Below, piece by piece: positions 28,156-39,369 of a DNA stretch of 64,000 nucleotides. The translations under genes were made by a program, and so were the position numbers. The DNA is from Streptococcus pluranimalium (GTDB taxonomy: Bacteria; Bacillota; Bacilli; Lactobacillales; Streptococcaceae), in assembly GCF_002953735.1 (NCBI RefSeq), contig NZ_CP025536.1:1556001-1620000 (forward strand), in the 5' to 3' direction. The number at the start of each line of letters is the position of its first letter. Positions within the stretch are counted from its first letter, which is position 1. The notes below the pieces were generated by a model that saw only the letters and a program-made list of their open reading frames with translations, was not told the origin of the DNA and did not search any database.

Positions 28156-28872
28156 TTAGAAATCTGCCACGTTGTGGTAAACTTTTTGGACGTCATCATC
28201 ATCTTCCAGCGCATCAACTAGCTTTTCAAAGGTTTCTAAGTCTTCTCCCTCAAGCGTCACTTCGGATTGTGGAATCATTTCAAGTTCAGTCACTTGGAAT
28301 TCTTCAATACCTGATTGGCGAAGAGCTTCCAGACCATTGTGAAGATCTGTTGGTGCTGTGTAGACAGTGATAGTTCCTTCGTGCTCTTCGACATCGTCTA
28401 CTTCGACATCTGCTTCAAGCAATTGCTCAAAGATAGCATCAGCATCATCGCCAGTGAAGACAATAACACCTTTTTTATCAAACATATAGGATACAGAACC
28501 TGCTGCACCCATGTTGCCCCCATTTTTACCGTAAGCTGTACGAACATTAGCCGCTGTACGGTTAACGTTTGACGTCAAGGTATCGACAATAATCATTGAA
28601 CCATTTGGTCCAAAACCTTCATAACGACCTTCTACAAACGTCTCATCTGTATTACCTTTAGCCTTATCAATGGCTTTATCAATAACGTGTTTTGGTACTT
28701 GAGCTTGTTTGGCACGATCGATAACAAATTTCAAAGCTGAGTTTGTTTCTGGATCTGGATCACCTTGTTTAGCAGCAACGTAGATTTCGACACCAAATTT
28801 AGCGTAAACTTTAGACGTTGCGCCGTCTTTAGCCGTTTTCTTTGCAACAATATTTGCCCACTTACGTCCCAT
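28156..28872 (-). CDS. yebC: YebC/PmpR family DNA-binding or translation factor
   Basis: This 238-residue protein begins [20 protein letters not shown], the conserved YebC N-terminus. It has three YebC domains, with [19 protein letters not shown] near 94-112 and the [16 protein letters not shown] loop near 126. Members are described as transcriptional regulators, and some were later linked to relief of ribosome stalling, so the exact role is open. The start at 28872 has AAGAGGTGA six nt upstream; a GTG at 28881 would overlap that site. Confidence 0.92.
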   Translation of the reverse strand: MGRKWANIVAKKTAKDGATSKVYAKFGVEIYVAAKQGDPDPETNSALKFVIDRAKQAQVPKHVIDKAIDKAKGNTDETFVEGRYEGFGPNGSMIIVDTLTSNVNRTAANVRTAYGKNGGNMGAAGSVSYMFDKKGVIVFTGDDADAIFEQLLEADVEVDDVEEHEGTITVYTAPTDLHNGLEALRQSGIEEFQVTELEMIPQSEVTLEGEDLETFEKLVDALEDDDDVQKVYHNVADF

Positions 28873-28972
28873 GGGATTCACCTCTTAAATTTATATGATT
28901 TTGGCCTATACTAAGGACCAATGACTTTACTATTATAGCACTTTGGCGGGATTTCGTAAAATATCATCCTAG

Positions 28973-30073
28973 TCACTCATCTGGTTCAATCCCCAAAGGG
29001 ATACGCCCTAAATTCTGCTCAATGATATCTGGATGTCCCAATCGATAAATAGTATCAGCCCGTTGACTCGTTTCATCCCAAGGAACCTTACCGATGCGGC
29101 TGATAATTTCCACAGACTTTTTCACACCTTTTAAATGTTCTTGCCCTTTTTGGGAAAATCCTAACAGTCGAACAGCTTCAGGAATTGGTTTTTCCACAGC
29201 ATTGACTAAAATGTAGGTCAACACCCGTCTAACCCTGGCTTTCGTAAACCGTTTAGTAGCAACTTTAGCCACAAGATCTTCAAGCGAGGAAGCTGATTGG
29301 ATAACTGATTGTATCCGACTAGCCAATTCGTCATTCACTTGAAAGACTTTGGTCAAATCAGAATGCGTGAGAACCTGGTATTTTAACAAGGGAAAATAGT
29401 TATCCCAAGACACTTGTGGACAAGCCTGTAATAAGTCATAGTTAGGCACGGACTTTTCCACAAAAGCAGGGTCATTTCTGTGCAGGCGAATAGCAGTTGC
29501 TGAAGCAATCGTCTCGGATTTGCTTTCTGAGTGGAAACCAGCGCCTAGGCGCTTAATAGGCTGTAATTTGATCTTTCTAACTGCACATGCCTTAGCATAA
29601 GCCAATCCCAAGATGTGATTTGGCGTATTGCCAGAAAAAGAAATCCCTGTAAAGTGCTCCCACATGTCTTGACTTTTTTGAGGATAAGATAGGTGATCTG
29701 GCAGACTAGCCAGGTAATCCTTCATGGCAGCTTGCTTGGTCGCATAAGTCTCAGCCATCTGATTATAATCAATCATTTCTTCCGTTCCAAAGGTCAGCTG
29801 ATTAATACCCAACTTTGCAAGAATGGCAACCGCACCGTCAGCGAAATAGTCGGCAGACTGGACGGAAACGAGAAAAGGAAGCTCCACCACGAGGTCCGCA
29901 CCATTTTCCAAGGCCATCTGCGCCCTGGTCCACTTATCAACAAAGGCAGGCTCCCCACGCTGCATAAAATTACCAGACATTGCAACAATTTTGAGCCCTT
30001 CTGCTTGCTCTAAGAGGTATTTATGTCCATTATGGAATGGATTAAATTCAGCGATGATACCGGTGATTGTCAT
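28973..30073 (-). CDS. tmcAL: tRNA(Met) cytidine acetate ligase TmcAL
   Basis: TmcAL uses acetate and ATP to make N4-acetylcytidine at the wobble position of elongator tRNA-Met. The 366-residue protein begins [20 protein letters not shown], with the nucleotidyltransferase HxGH-type motif at HNGH, and has [20 protein letters not shown] near 30-50. I placed the start at 30073 with GAGG upstream; a longer frame adds 41 unrelated residues that overlap the methyltransferase gene. It lies 10 bp downstream of that gene. Confidence 0.92.
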   Translation of the reverse strand: MTITGIIAEFNPFHNGHKYLLEQAEGLKIVAMSGNFMQRGEPAFVDKWTRAQMALENGADLVVELPFLVSVQSADYFADGAVAILAKLGINQLTFGTEEMIDYNQMAETYATKQAAMKDYLASLPDHLSYPQKSQDMWEHFTGISFSGNTPNHILGLAYAKACAVRKIKLQPIKRLGAGFHSESKSETIASATAIRLHRNDPAFVEKSVPNYDLLQACPQVSWDNYFPLLKYQVLTHSDLTKVFQVNDELASRIQSVIQSASSLEDLVAKVATKRFTKARVRRVLTYILVNAVEKPIPEAVRLLGFSQKGQEHLKGVKKSVEIISRIGKVPWDETSQRADTIYRLGHPDIIEQNLGRIPLGIEPDE

Positions 30074-30083
30074 AAAAACCTCG

Positions 30084-30827
30084 TTATTTTTGCGCCACAA
30101 AAAACCATCTCTTACTTGTCTCAGTTGGCTCTTTATCTTCAAAATCGGCATAGAGTTTGAAGGATTTGAAGCCAGCTTGTTCAAGTAGAATGTCATAGGT
30201 TAAGACTTCGTAAGTGCGTTCGTCATGGACTTCGTCAAAGCGAGTGAAACGGCCATCCTCATCTTGGATAAAGAAGGTTAACTCATGTACGACTGAGTGT
30301 GGCGCTTCATCTTCAAAAGAATCCCAAACCATGGCAAAGTCTTCCGCATTTTCGTGATAAGAGTAACCCGGGAAAATCTCATCAATTTGATAGGTTGAGT
30401 GCACATCAAAAATAAAAACACCGTCTTCTTCTAAACTGTCATAAACTTGCTTGAAGACATCTCCAACTTCAACCTCGTCCTGCATATAACAGATAGAATC
30501 TGAATAACAGGTCACAAAATCGAATTTACCAGCTCTTGATAAATCCAGCATATTGCCTTGTTGGAAAGCAATCTTTTGCTTGGCTGATTCAGCTCGCTTT
30601 TGGGCAATATCTAACATTTCTTGACTCAAGTCTAAACCAGTTACATCAAATCCTGCTTGCGAGAAACGAACAGATTGAATTCCAGTTCCACAGGCTAATT
30701 CTAGTAATTTTTTGCGATGGTTTGATTTTGGTAAATGACGGAGCGAAAAGTCCGTCCACAAGTCATAAAGAGAGTCATCCATGATAGCATCGTATACTGA
30801 TGCAAATTTTTCGTAATTTTTGTTCAT
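30084..30827 (-). CDS. Class I SAM-dependent methyltransferase (unknown substrate)
   Basis: This 247-residue protein begins [20 protein letters not shown] and has the SAM-binding [19 protein letters not shown] near 42-60, [12 protein letters not shown] near 63-74 and [12 protein letters not shown] near 101. The fold is that of small-molecule methyltransferases. Streptococci keep it between rsfS and tmcAL, which hints at a role in RNA or ribosome biology but proves nothing. The ATG at 30827 lacks a clear Shine-Dalgarno; a TTG about 30 bp upstream is possible. Confidence 0.85.
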   Translation of the reverse strand: MNKNYEKFASVYDAIMDDSLYDLWTDFSLRHLPKSNHRKKLLELACGTGIQSVRFSQAGFDVTGLDLSQEMLDIAQKRAESAKQKIAFQQGNMLDLSRAGKFDFVTCYSDSICYMQDEVEVGDVFKQVYDSLEEDGVFIFDVHSTYQIDEIFPGYSYHENAEDFAMVWDSFEDEAPHSVVHELTFFIQDEDGRFTRFDEVHDERTYEVLTYDILLEQAGFKSFKLYADFEDKEPTETSKRWFFVAQK

Positions 30828-30857
30828 GATACAACGTGCGGCCGTAGGCAAAGACAC

Positions 30858-30989
30858 AGTAAAAATAGGAGATTAACACAGTACACAGTGGTTTTGGATA
30901 CAAGCCAATCTATCTTTTTTACACTGTCTTCGTCTTTAGCGTGTGTTCAAATGAGAACCTCCGTGACCGCCTTCCTTTCTGTCAATTCT
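30858..30989. other. Short unexplained gap between rsfS and the methyltransferase gene
   Basis: About 130 bp with several copies of ACTGTGT or ACAGTGT and TTGACA near 30980-30985 on the minus strand, but no matching -10. I see no ORF. Confidence 0.3.
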
Positions 30990-31013
30990 CAAAAACCTTG
31001 CCTGAAAGCAAGG
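30990..31013 (-). terminator. Terminator of the nadD-yqeK-rsfS series
   Basis: CCTTGC and GCAAGG form a short stem with a 6-nt loop, and the minus strand continues TTTTTGAGAATT. It lies 8 nt past the rsfS stop. Confidence 0.65.
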
Positions 31014-31021
31014 TCTAAATA

Positions 31022-31375
31022 TTATGCAAGATATGCTGCGACATCTACTTCCGGAGCTTCATGCCAGAGTTTTTCAAGATTGTAATGGAAACGTTCATCT
31101 TCTGAGAAGATATGTACAACGACATCGTTGAGGTCAAGAAGAACCCAACCTGTCTTGCTGTCGCCTTCAATATGACTAGGGTCTCCACCAGCTTCTTTGA
31201 CTTTTTCACGAATGTTATCTGCAATCGCCTCTAATTGACGGCTATTGGTTGAGCTAACAATGACGAAATAATCCGTCACACTAGTCAATCCTGCTAAATC
31301 AAGGGCAAGAATATCTTCCCCACGTTTTTCATCAGCTGCTTTGACAACTAATTCAAGTAATTCTGTTTTGTTCAC
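31022..31375 (-). CDS. rsfS: Ribosome silencing factor RsfS
   Basis: RsfS binds ribosomal protein uL14 and blocks subunit joining in starvation. The 117-residue protein has the family core [20 protein letters not shown] near 24-43 and DWVL-like [18 protein letters not shown] near 77-95. It starts with GTG, which shares its G with the stop of the upstream hydrolase gene (TAGTG), so translation is coupled. It completes the conserved yqeH-yhbY-nadD-yqeK-rsfS cluster. Confidence 0.94.
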   Translation of the reverse strand: MNKTELLELVVKAADEKRGEDILALDLAGLTSVTDYFVIVSSTNSRQLEAIADNIREKVKEAGGDPSHIEGDSKTGWVLLDLNDVVVHIFSEDERFHYNLEKLWHEAPEVDVAAYLA

Positions 31376-31890
31376 TATTTTTCCTCTTTTATTAATTCTT
31401 CTAAAAAATCAACTTCGGCAAAACGATCTGCCCATATATTTTCGTAATGCTCAATCAATGTTGTTGCTTCTATGTCTTCTGCCTCAAAAGTTGTTGTACC
31501 ATTTTCAATGACAAACATAGTATATCCGTATTCAAAAGCTACTTTTATGGTAGTATCCACACAATATTCTGTTTGCATTCCTGCTATAATTAGCGACTCT
31601 ATCCCCTGTTCATCTAAGTAAGCTTTCAATCCAGTATTTTTAAAAGCACTATTATAAGACTTTGAAATCTTTTTTTCCGCTTGCTTAGGTGCAAGTTCTG
31701 AATAAATCTGCCAACCGTGAGAACCTTCTATAATGTCATCATCCTGATGTTGGATAAAAATAACCTCTATTCCAGATTCTCTAGCCCAGCTTATTGCACG
31801 CTTCCAAATAGCAATCCTTTCCGTGATTTGATAAGGATTTGCTTCAACCAAAGCATTCTGGACATCAATCATCAATAAAGCTTGCTTCAT
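31375..31890 (-). CDS. Isochorismatase-family cysteine hydrolase
   Basis: This 171-residue protein has the isochorismatase fold with the three expected residues: D9 in [11 protein letters not shown], a Lys in SKSYNSAF near 79, and Cys in [20 protein letters not shown] near 109. The substrate is unknown. It is inserted between yqeK and rsfS with a 2-bp gap and a 1-bp overlap, so it belongs to the operon. It is distinct from the PncA-like protein at 50.5 kb. Confidence 0.87.
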   Translation of the reverse strand: MKQALLMIDVQNALVEANPYQITERIAIWKRAISWARESGIEVIFIQHQDDDIIEGSHGWQIYSELAPKQAEKKISKSYNSAFKNTGLKAYLDEQGIESLIIAGMQTEYCVDTTIKVAFEYGYTMFVIENGTTTFEAEDIEATTLIEHYENIWADRFAEVDFLEELIKEEK

Positions 31891-31892
31891 CC

Positions 31893-32486
31893 TTAATCTT
31901 CCTTCATGTACTTGACAAAACTATTGTAAGTTTCGATGGTTTTTGGGTAAATGGGCTGTGCTTTTTGAGCTAGAAAGGCTACGGTGTTAATGGTTTCATA
32001 AGCCACTGCTTGATCGAGATTTTGCTGTGCAATCTCTCGTGCTTTAGCAACCAAGGGGAAATCACGGTTATGTTCAATGTAATCTGCCACATAAACAATC
32101 TTATCCAAAGTTGTCATGTCAGCAGCACCAATGGTATGAATTTCAATGGCACGTAGAATCTCTGGATCAGTTAAACCAAGTTCTTCTTGGATTTTATATC
32201 TACCAACCACACCATGCCAGACATTGTTATTCCAGTTTTTTAAATCAGGATCAAGCTGGTATTTATCAATCAAGTCTAAAAATTCTTGGTCTGAACTTTC
32301 TTTGGCATAATCGTGTAGTAGCCCTGCTAAGCCTGCTTTGACTTGATCGTAATTGTTTAAACGGGCTAGCTCTATAGCTGCCTGCTCGACGCCTAGAACG
32401 TGTGTGAATCGTTTGGCACTCATCGCTGACTGCAGTTTTTCCAAGAGTTGGTCTCTATGATAAGCTGTGTAGGATTGGTAACTCAT
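31893..32486 (-). CDS. yqeK: YqeK, HD-domain diadenosine tetraphosphatase
   Basis: YqeK-type HD proteins cut Ap4A symmetrically into two ADP. The 197-residue protein has [19 protein letters not shown] near 29-47, the metal-binding GLLHDYAKE near 55 and [14 protein letters not shown] near 89. It overlaps nadD by 4 bp; the nadD-yqeK pair is sometimes fused in other Firmicutes. Confidence 0.92.
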   Translation of the reverse strand: MSYQSYTAYHRDQLLEKLQSAMSAKRFTHVLGVEQAAIELARLNNYDQVKAGLAGLLHDYAKESSDQEFLDLIDKYQLDPDLKNWNNNVWHGVVGRYKIQEELGLTDPEILRAIEIHTIGAADMTTLDKIVYVADYIEHNRDFPLVAKAREIAQQNLDQAVAYETINTVAFLAQKAQPIYPKTIETYNSFVKYMKED

Positions 32487-33115
32487 CGGTAAAGTCCTTC
32501 TGCTTCGATATAATCCAAGACTGGTTTTGGAAGGAGGTAGTTAGGCTGGCGATCTTTCTTTATGAAATCACGTATCATGCTTGAAGAAATGTCCATGAGC
32601 GGAACGTCAACCCAGATAACCGGATAAGAGGTTCCTGCCTTGTATTTGGGGCGTTGAACACCAACAAACTGAACCATTTGGATAAGCTCATCAATCTTAT
32701 GCCACTTGGGTAGGTAGTCAACCATATCGGCACCAATGATAAAGTAATAATCCACGTCGGGATTCTTCTCTGTAAGGAGCTTCATAGTTTCATAGGTATA
32801 GGAAATGCCTTTACGTTCAAGCTCAATGGTCTCAATATCCAAGCCTTGCACATCTTGAATAGCCAACTCCAACATTTTAAGTCGGTGTTTCTCATCAATA
32901 GTCTCTTTGTGATCCACGTGAGGTGGCTCAAACTCAGGCATGAGGTAAACCTGATCCAAGCCTAATTGCTGGCGAACCTGGTCTGCGACTACCAAGTGAG
33001 CGTTATGAACAGGGTTAAAATTTCCCCCTAAAATACCGACCTGTTTACGGTCAGTTTCTTTTTTCTCTTCTTCTAGCTCCACTTTGGTAAAGGGAGTTAA
33101 GAGCTCAATAGGCAT
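32483..33115 (-). CDS. nadD: Nicotinate-nucleotide adenylyltransferase
   Basis: NadD adenylates nicotinate mononucleotide in NAD synthesis. The 210-residue protein has [17 protein letters not shown] near 30-46 (nucleotidyltransferase HxGH variant) and the C-terminal [10 protein letters not shown] motif. Its N-terminus carries an extra stretch of about 25 residues seen in streptococcal NadD. It overlaps yqeK by 4 bp. Confidence 0.95.
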   Translation of the reverse strand: MPIELLTPFTKVELEEEKKETDRKQVGILGGNFNPVHNAHLVVADQVRQQLGLDQVYLMPEFEPPHVDHKETIDEKHRLKMLELAIQDVQGLDIETIELERKGISYTYETMKLLTEKNPDVDYYFIIGADMVDYLPKWHKIDELIQMVQFVGVQRPKYKAGTSYPVIWVDVPLMDISSSMIRDFIKKDRQPNYLLPKPVLDYIEAEGLYR

Positions 33116-33150
33116 AGCTACTCCTTACACGATACGTTTGATTTCTTACT

Positions 33151-33471
33151 CTAGTTTGCTTTTAAGGCTTTCACTTTTGGTGAGAGCTTACGATTTTCTT
33201 TTTTGGCTGATTCTTTAAAGAGGATTAGGATACGACCAATTTTAAGAACGGTATCGCAACCAATTTCATCTTCGAGCGTTTCAGCTACATCATGAATGTC
33301 TTCGTCTGTGTTTTGAAGAAGGGTTACCTTAATCAATTCACGCGCATCTAAAGCGTTACGAACACTGGTTTTAATTTGGTTATTTAAACCATTTTTTCCA
33401 ATTTGGACAATAGGTTTTAGGGAATGCGCCTCTGATTTTAAGAAGGCACGTTGTTTACTTGTTAGTGACAT
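33151..33471 (-). CDS. yhbY: CRM-domain RNA-binding protein YhbY (YqeI)
   Basis: This 106-residue single CRM domain protein associates with the pre-50S ribosome in other bacteria. It begins MSLTSKQRAFLKSEAHSLKP and contains the GKNGLNNQ variant of the GxxG RNA-binding loop near 23-30. It sits 22 bp after yqeH in the usual cluster. Confidence 0.92.
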   Translation of the reverse strand: MSLTSKQRAFLKSEAHSLKPIVQIGKNGLNNQIKTSVRNALDARELIKVTLLQNTDEDIHDVAETLEDEIGCDTVLKIGRILILFKESAKKENRKLSPKVKALKAN

Positions 33472-33492
33472 AAAATCTTTCTTTTCTATCTA

Positions 33493-34611
33493 TTAAATCA
33501 AAGCTTTGCGAACAAGCACTGACACCCCTTCTGGTGCCCAGGCCGCAACAACTGTCGGATTTTCAGCAGTAGTATTGACACGAATCCAACCAAGTCCTGA
33601 AAAGACGATATCTGTCTTATCTTTGATGGTAAATTCATGGCGAACTAATTTTGGAAAATCAGCTTTTTCTTTGTTAGAAGGTGGGGTCAAAAGACTACCA
33701 GCATGCTTGTCATAAAAAGCATCTGCCCCTTCTAATTTCGTACGGTGTAATTCTAAATTATTATCAAAATAAGCGGTAAAACCTTGCTTTTGCCCTGAAA
33801 CAAAATCAAATCGTCCTAAACCACCTAAAAAGAGGGTTTGCCTTGAATTTAGCTGATAAGTCTTGGGCTTGATTTCCTTTTTAGGACTGATGTATTTAAG
33901 GTTTTTAGCGGTCAAATAATGCGCCATTTGGTGACGGTGAATAATCCCTGGCGTATCATAGATGTAAGTACCATCATCCAGCGGAATTTCAATCTTATCA
34001 AGGGTTGTTCCAGGGAAGCGTGATGTGGTAATCACATCTTTATCCCCTGTGATTTCTTGAATAATAGCATTGATAAGAGTTGATTTACCAACGTTGGTTA
34101 CCCCAACAACAAAGACATCACGTCCATGGCGATATTTTTCAATAGCCTCAATCAAATCACGAATAGCTGTTTTATTTTGCGCACTAGTCAAGACTGTATC
34201 AACAGGTCTAAAACCTTCTTCGTGAGCCCTTTCCGTCAGCCATTGTGTGACTTTACTATCTTTGACAGACTTAGGTAAAATATCTTTTTTATTGCCAACA
34301 AGAAGGACATCATTCCCAGATACAAAACGAGGCAAGCCAGGAATGACTGAGCCATTAAAGTCAAAAATATCAATGACATTAACCACTAGGGCATCACTAT
34401 CACCAACTTCATGCAAGAGTTTTAAAAATTCATCGTCTGAGATATTAACATCAACGATTTCATTGTAGTGACGTAGTCTGAAACAACGTTGACAGTATAA
34501 CTCACCAGTTTCTAGTCCTTTTTCTAAAGCACTTTTCGGTGTATAACCTGCTGCTTCTTTGGTCTCAGTTTGAATTTTGGCTCCGCAGCCAATACACATT
34601 AAATCTTCCAT
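33493..34611 (-). CDS. yqeH: Circularly permuted ribosome-biogenesis GTPase YqeH
   Basis: YqeH is needed for 30S assembly. The 372-residue protein has an N-terminal zinc finger (CIGCG at 6-10 and CQRC near 39-42). The GTPase is permuted: NKKD (G4) near 107 precedes GVTNVGKSTLINAI (G1) near 170 and DTPG (G3) near 219. It overlaps yqeG by 1 bp. Confidence 0.95.
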   Translation of the reverse strand: MEDLMCIGCGAKIQTETKEAAGYTPKSALEKGLETGELYCQRCFRLRHYNEIVDVNISDDEFLKLLHEVGDSDALVVNVIDIFDFNGSVIPGLPRFVSGNDVLLVGNKKDILPKSVKDSKVTQWLTERAHEEGFRPVDTVLTSAQNKTAIRDLIEAIEKYRHGRDVFVVGVTNVGKSTLINAIIQEITGDKDVITTSRFPGTTLDKIEIPLDDGTYIYDTPGIIHRHQMAHYLTAKNLKYISPKKEIKPKTYQLNSRQTLFLGGLGRFDFVSGQKQGFTAYFDNNLELHRTKLEGADAFYDKHAGSLLTPPSNKEKADFPKLVRHEFTIKDKTDIVFSGLGWIRVNTTAENPTVVAAWAPEGVSVLVRKALI

Positions 34612-35138
34612 TAAATTCCTTTTTGATAGATAATTTTCCCGTATTTGGCTTCTAGTTTAGCCCAGACACGGCGTTCACGTGCACGGTTCACTTTTGTATT
34701 CCAAGCGTCTGATGGCACAATCGGTTTCACAAGAATCGAACGAATACCTGCACGATGTGCTGCACGAATATCCGTCATCAATTGATCACCAACCATAACA
34801 ACTTCTGATTTGTTAAAACCATAGCGCCCTATTGCAATATCAATACCACGGGTGAAAGGCTTTAAGGCACGACTGACAAAGTCTACACCAAAACGCTCCA
34901 CCGCTTGTTTAACACGTGCATGATTATTGTTAGAGACCACAACAACTGGAATGTCAGCTTGTGTCATTTCATCCAACCAAGCTCTTAGCTCATCTGTACC
35001 ATCAGGATTATTCCAAGCAATCAAGGTATTGTCCAAATCTACTAAGACCGCACGAATACCCTGGCGGATTAAATCGTCCGCCCGCAAATCATAAACAGCC
35101 TCAACCACATGGTCCGGCCTATAATCTTCAATAGCCAA
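34611..35138 (-). CDS. yqeG: YqeG family HAD-IIIA phosphatase
   Basis: This 175-residue HAD phosphatase has the nucleophile motif VLVDLDNTLIAWN near 31-43 and MVGDQLMTDIRAAHRAGI near 124-141. The substrate in bacteria is not firmly established. I placed the start at a TTG at 35138 (AIEDYRPDHVVEAVYDL after Met), because GGAG lies six nt upstream; the longer TTG start at 35150 would sit on top of that site. It leads the yqeG-yqeH-yhbY-nadD-yqeK series. Confidence 0.9.
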   Translation of the reverse strand: MAIEDYRPDHVVEAVYDLRADDLIRQGIRAVLVDLDNTLIAWNNPDGTDELRAWLDEMTQADIPVVVVSNNNHARVKQAVERFGVDFVSRALKPFTRGIDIAIGRYGFNKSEVVMVGDQLMTDIRAAHRAGIRSILVKPIVPSDAWNTKVNRARERRVWAKLEAKYGKIIYQKGI

Positions 35139-35435
35139 TCTATTCTCCAAAAAATATAATATTACTCTTTATTATAGCATACTTTAAAGGCTTTGGGAAA
35201 ATGCCAAAGTTCTTTTTATAGAAAGTCTAGTTGCTCTTACTTAATACAAAAAATCATGGATTTCAACCAAAGTAGTTGCAACTTTTATAGTCAAATATCA
35301 TTAACTAATGATTGATACGCCAACTATAATAAGCTTGAAAAAGTATCAATGAAAATACGGTGCTATCAGGAAAATAGTTATAAATATTATACGTCACACA
35401 CTATTCTTTAGCTAGTTTATCTTGGAATCTAAAAC

Positions 35436-35475
35436 AAAAAAACTAGCTCATTTTTAAAAAATGGGCTAGTTTTTG
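35436..35475 (-). terminator. Terminator downstream of the lac operon
   Basis: AAAAACTAGCTCATTTTT and AAAAATGGGCTAGTTTTT form a long stem with A and T tracts on both sides. It lies about 390 bp past the lacG stop, separated from it by the MITE, so it may be the original lac terminator. Confidence 0.65.
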
Positions 35476-35530
35476 CTCGTTTAAATGACTTAGAAACTTC
35501 TGAGTTAAGAAGGATTAAATATTAATAATG

Positions 35531-35619
35531 CTACTGAAAAGTAAATTTAAGTTGGGCTTCTGGGTCAATCATCTTGAATAAATTATTATAATAATCTATT
35601 GCAGATTCTTTGATCATAC
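35531..35619 (-). pseudogene. Short decayed coding remnant next to the MITE
   Basis: The minus strand reads MIKESAIDYYNNLY and then, after one missing base, FKMIDPEAQLKFTFQ followed by TAG. It looks like the C-terminal end of a gene and begins only 8 bp from the MITE edge. I cannot identify it, and chance is possible. Confidence 0.25.
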
Positions 35620-35626
35620 TGTTACT

Positions 35627-35841
35627 CGTGGTGCTAGTTAAGTTTCAACGAATCAGGGCAGTAGGTACGATAAAATTGAGAACCGATTTGAGCTAATTGT
35701 TTGATATTCCATTATAAATGATGGAATTTATCGGTATACTGTAAGTGGCTCATTGGGACTACCTCCTGTTTGTTTTGTCACTTACAGTATAGTCCTTTGG
35801 GGCTTTTTATTGTCGTTGAAACTTAACTAGCACCACGAGTA
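35627..35841. mobile_element. MITE-like element with 27-bp terminal inverted repeats
   Basis: A 215-bp element with perfect 27-bp terminal inverted repeats (35627-35653 and 35815-35841; outer sequence CTCGTGGTGCTAGTTAAG) is flanked by TA on both sides. TA duplication is the hallmark of IS630/Tc1-mariner transposition, and the pneumococcal RUP elements are a known example of such non-autonomous derivatives. An inner 12-bp inverted repeat (ATACTGTAAGTG at 35738-35749 and its complement at 35781-35792) adds further structure. No transposase is encoded. It lies just past the lacG stop. Confidence 0.8.
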
Positions 35842-35861
35842 TTAAAGAAGTATCTACAAAA

Positions 35862-37280
<1,419 letters not shown>

Positions 37281-37290
37281 CTAAATTTTC

Positions 37291-37339
37291 ATTTCACTAT
37301 AAAGGAAGATTGAGTACCTCCAACCTTCCCTAGTGAAAT
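37291..37339 (-). other. Intercistronic hairpin between lacE and lacG
   Basis: ATTTCACTA and TAGTGAAAT (9 bp) form the base, and GGAAG/CTTCC pairs extend it inward. There is no good T-tract, so it is more likely an RNA processing or stability element than a full terminator. Confidence 0.5.
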
Positions 37340-37340
37340 A

Positions 37341-39029
37341 TTATTTTTCCATCTGTTCTTTAACGAAGTCCAATGCACCTTGACCATCGCGAGTCAATTT
37401 GATGTATTGAGCCCCTTCTGTTTTAGCTAATTTAATATCAAGCTTATCAGTTTCCACTTTCATATCTTCATAGTTAGAAGCTACTTGAGGTGCAAGGATA
37501 ACAAGTTGATATTGTGGTAAAATCTCACGGTGAGCACCATAACTTCCTGCTGCTGCAGTGACAGGTGCACCATATTCTTTTGCTGCTTTATTCAAAGCAT
37601 TTGCTAATAAACCACTTGTACCACCACCGGCACAAAGAACGAGAACATTAGTTTGATCAGTGATTTCTTTAGCTGCTGATTTTTCAAGAATAGCATCAGC
37701 TTTCTTAGTGTCAAAGTTTGCTGCAACTTTTTCTTTAAGGGCATCTGATGAATTCGTACCTGCTGCTTCTTCAGCAAGAATTTGCTCATCATATACTTTC
37801 AAGAATGGGTAGTAGATGATGACATCAACTACTATTAACAAAGCTGCCAAAATGAATGCTAGTACTTGGAAGTTTGTACCAAGGATAAGACCCAATGGAG
37901 CTGGTGTTGTCCAAGGCAAGTTTGCAGTGAAACTATTCATTCCAAGCGTGTCAATGAAGAATTTGAAAATCCATACATTGACAATTGGTGCTAAGATAAA
38001 TGGGATAAAGAAGATTGGGTTCAAAACAAGTGGAGCACCGAACAAGATAGGTTCGTTAACGCCGAAGAATGTTGGAACAACTGATGCACGTCCAATTGCT
38101 TTGTTACGTTTTGATTTTGTTAACCACATGAACATGAATGGAACAACAAGTGTTGCACCTGTACCACCCATGGTAACGATGAACATTTGAGTCCCTGAAG
38201 TCAAGATCTTGTCCGCATGTTCACCAGCTTGAAGTAACTGAAGGTTGGTTTCAGCATTTGCGTAAGTGATCGCTGCAATGGCTGGTTCAACAATAGAAGG
38301 TCCATGGATACCAACAAACCAGAAGAAAGCAAATGCACCGAAGATAATGGTAATTCCAACATAACCATCTGCTGCTTGGAACAATGGTGCAAGAAGTTTA
38401 CCAATTGACTCCGCAACATTAACGCCTAATGTAGCATGAACAATCAATTCAATGATATAAAGTAGTACAACTGATAACGTAAATGGAATCAAATCCTTAA
38501 ATACTTGAGAGATATTTGGTGGTACCTCTTCAGGCATGCGGATTGTAACATTGTTTTTCACACAGACTTTATAGACATTTACGGTGATAAAGGCTGCAAT
38601 GAAGGCTGTTAACAAACCTTTCGTTCCCATAAATCCAGTTAAGAAATCACCGTCTTTTGCTGGATTAGCTGCCATAAGTAGAAATCCTACAATAGCAGCG
38701 AGCATGGTTGAAATAAAGTTAATCTGGTTAGTGCTAGGCAATGAACGGTTCATTGAATCGGTTAATGCTTTCGCAGTTGTACCAGCCACGAACAAGCCTA
38801 AAATACCCATTGAGTAATTGTATGGCGTCATCAAGAGATTCTCAATGTCTTTGCTCCAATGGAAACCCCATGCATTTGGAACATAAGCAATCAAGATAAA
38901 GATACTTGAAAACAAGATGACTGGCATTCCAGCGATGAAACCATCACGAATAGCACGAAGATAGATGTTACGAGATATTTTCTCGAAGAAAGGTTTCCCT
39001 TTCTCAATCTGAGCAATTAATCCATCCAT
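37341..39029 (-). CDS. lacE: Lactose-specific PTS transporter EIICB
   Basis: LacE carries lactose across the membrane and phosphorylates it. The EIIC part (about 1-430) has eight or more hydrophobic segments, and [19 protein letters not shown] near 245-263 is typical of the lactose/cellobiose EIIC. The C-terminal EIIB domain begins near 465 with [18 protein letters not shown], which contains the phosphorylated cysteine. It overlaps lacF by 1 bp. Confidence 0.96.
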   Translation of the reverse strand: MDGLIAQIEKGKPFFEKISRNIYLRAIRDGFIAGMPVILFSSIFILIAYVPNAWGFHWSKDIENLLMTPYNYSMGILGLFVAGTTAKALTDSMNRSLPSTNQINFISTMLAAIVGFLLMAANPAKDGDFLTGFMGTKGLLTAFIAAFITVNVYKVCVKNNVTIRMPEEVPPNISQVFKDLIPFTLSVVLLYIIELIVHATLGVNVAESIGKLLAPLFQAADGYVGITIIFGAFAFFWFVGIHGPSIVEPAIAAITYANAETNLQLLQAGEHADKILTSGTQMFIVTMGGTGATLVVPFMFMWLTKSKRNKAIGRASVVPTFFGVNEPILFGAPLVLNPIFFIPFILAPIVNVWIFKFFIDTLGMNSFTANLPWTTPAPLGLILGTNFQVLAFILAALLIVVDVIIYYPFLKVYDEQILAEEAAGTNSSDALKEKVAANFDTKKADAILEKSAAKEITDQTNVLVLCAGGGTSGLLANALNKAAKEYGAPVTAAAGSYGAHREILPQYQLVILAPQVASNYEDMKVETDKLDIKLAKTEGAQYIKLTRDGQGALDFVKEQMEK

Positions 39030-39346
39030 TATTTTGCTCCTCTCTTATAAAGTTCAATCATGTGTTTCATTAAATCTTGTAATAAAATGGTAGTCATTAA
39101 ATGATCTTGACCATGCATAAGAGTAACACTATATGCCAAATCTTCTCCCGCAGCTTCTTTTTGTAGAAGACTTGTTTGAGCATTGTGGGCATCGTTTAAG
39201 CATTCGCTACCTGCAGCAATCAATTCTTTTGCTTTGGCATAATCCCCATCTTGCGCCGCTTTAAGCGCTTCCAAAAAATTTGAACGGGCTTCTCCAGCAT
39301 ATGCTACGATTTCAAAACCTAAAAGAGTAATTTCTTCTCTATTCAT
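39029..39346 (-). CDS. lacF: Lactose-specific PTS EIIA
   Basis: LacF transfers phosphate from HPr to LacE. The 105-residue helical protein has the active histidine in [11 protein letters not shown] near 78 and the conserved N-terminal [20 protein letters not shown]. It lies 23 bp after lacD and overlaps lacE. Confidence 0.96.
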   Translation of the reverse strand: MNREEITLLGFEIVAYAGEARSNFLEALKAAQDGDYAKAKELIAAGSECLNDAHNAQTSLLQKEAAGEDLAYSVTLMHGQDHLMTTILLQDLMKHMIELYKRGAK

Positions 39347-39369
39347 TGTAGTTTCCTCCGATAATAATG

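Larger units (their letters stand above)
35139..35861. other. Intergenic region between yqeG and lacG
   Basis: About 720 bp. It holds a terminator-like hairpin at 35436-35475, a short decayed coding remnant at about 35531-35619 and the MITE at 35627-35841. The yqeG promoter should lie just upstream of 35138; a TATTAT on the minus strand near 35164 is possible. I see no intact gene. Confidence 0.6.

Noticed and set aside
30074..30196. N-terminal extension of TmcAL by 41 residues
   Set aside because: The conserved N-terminus starts at 30073 with a ribosome binding site; the extension overlaps the upstream gene in another frame.
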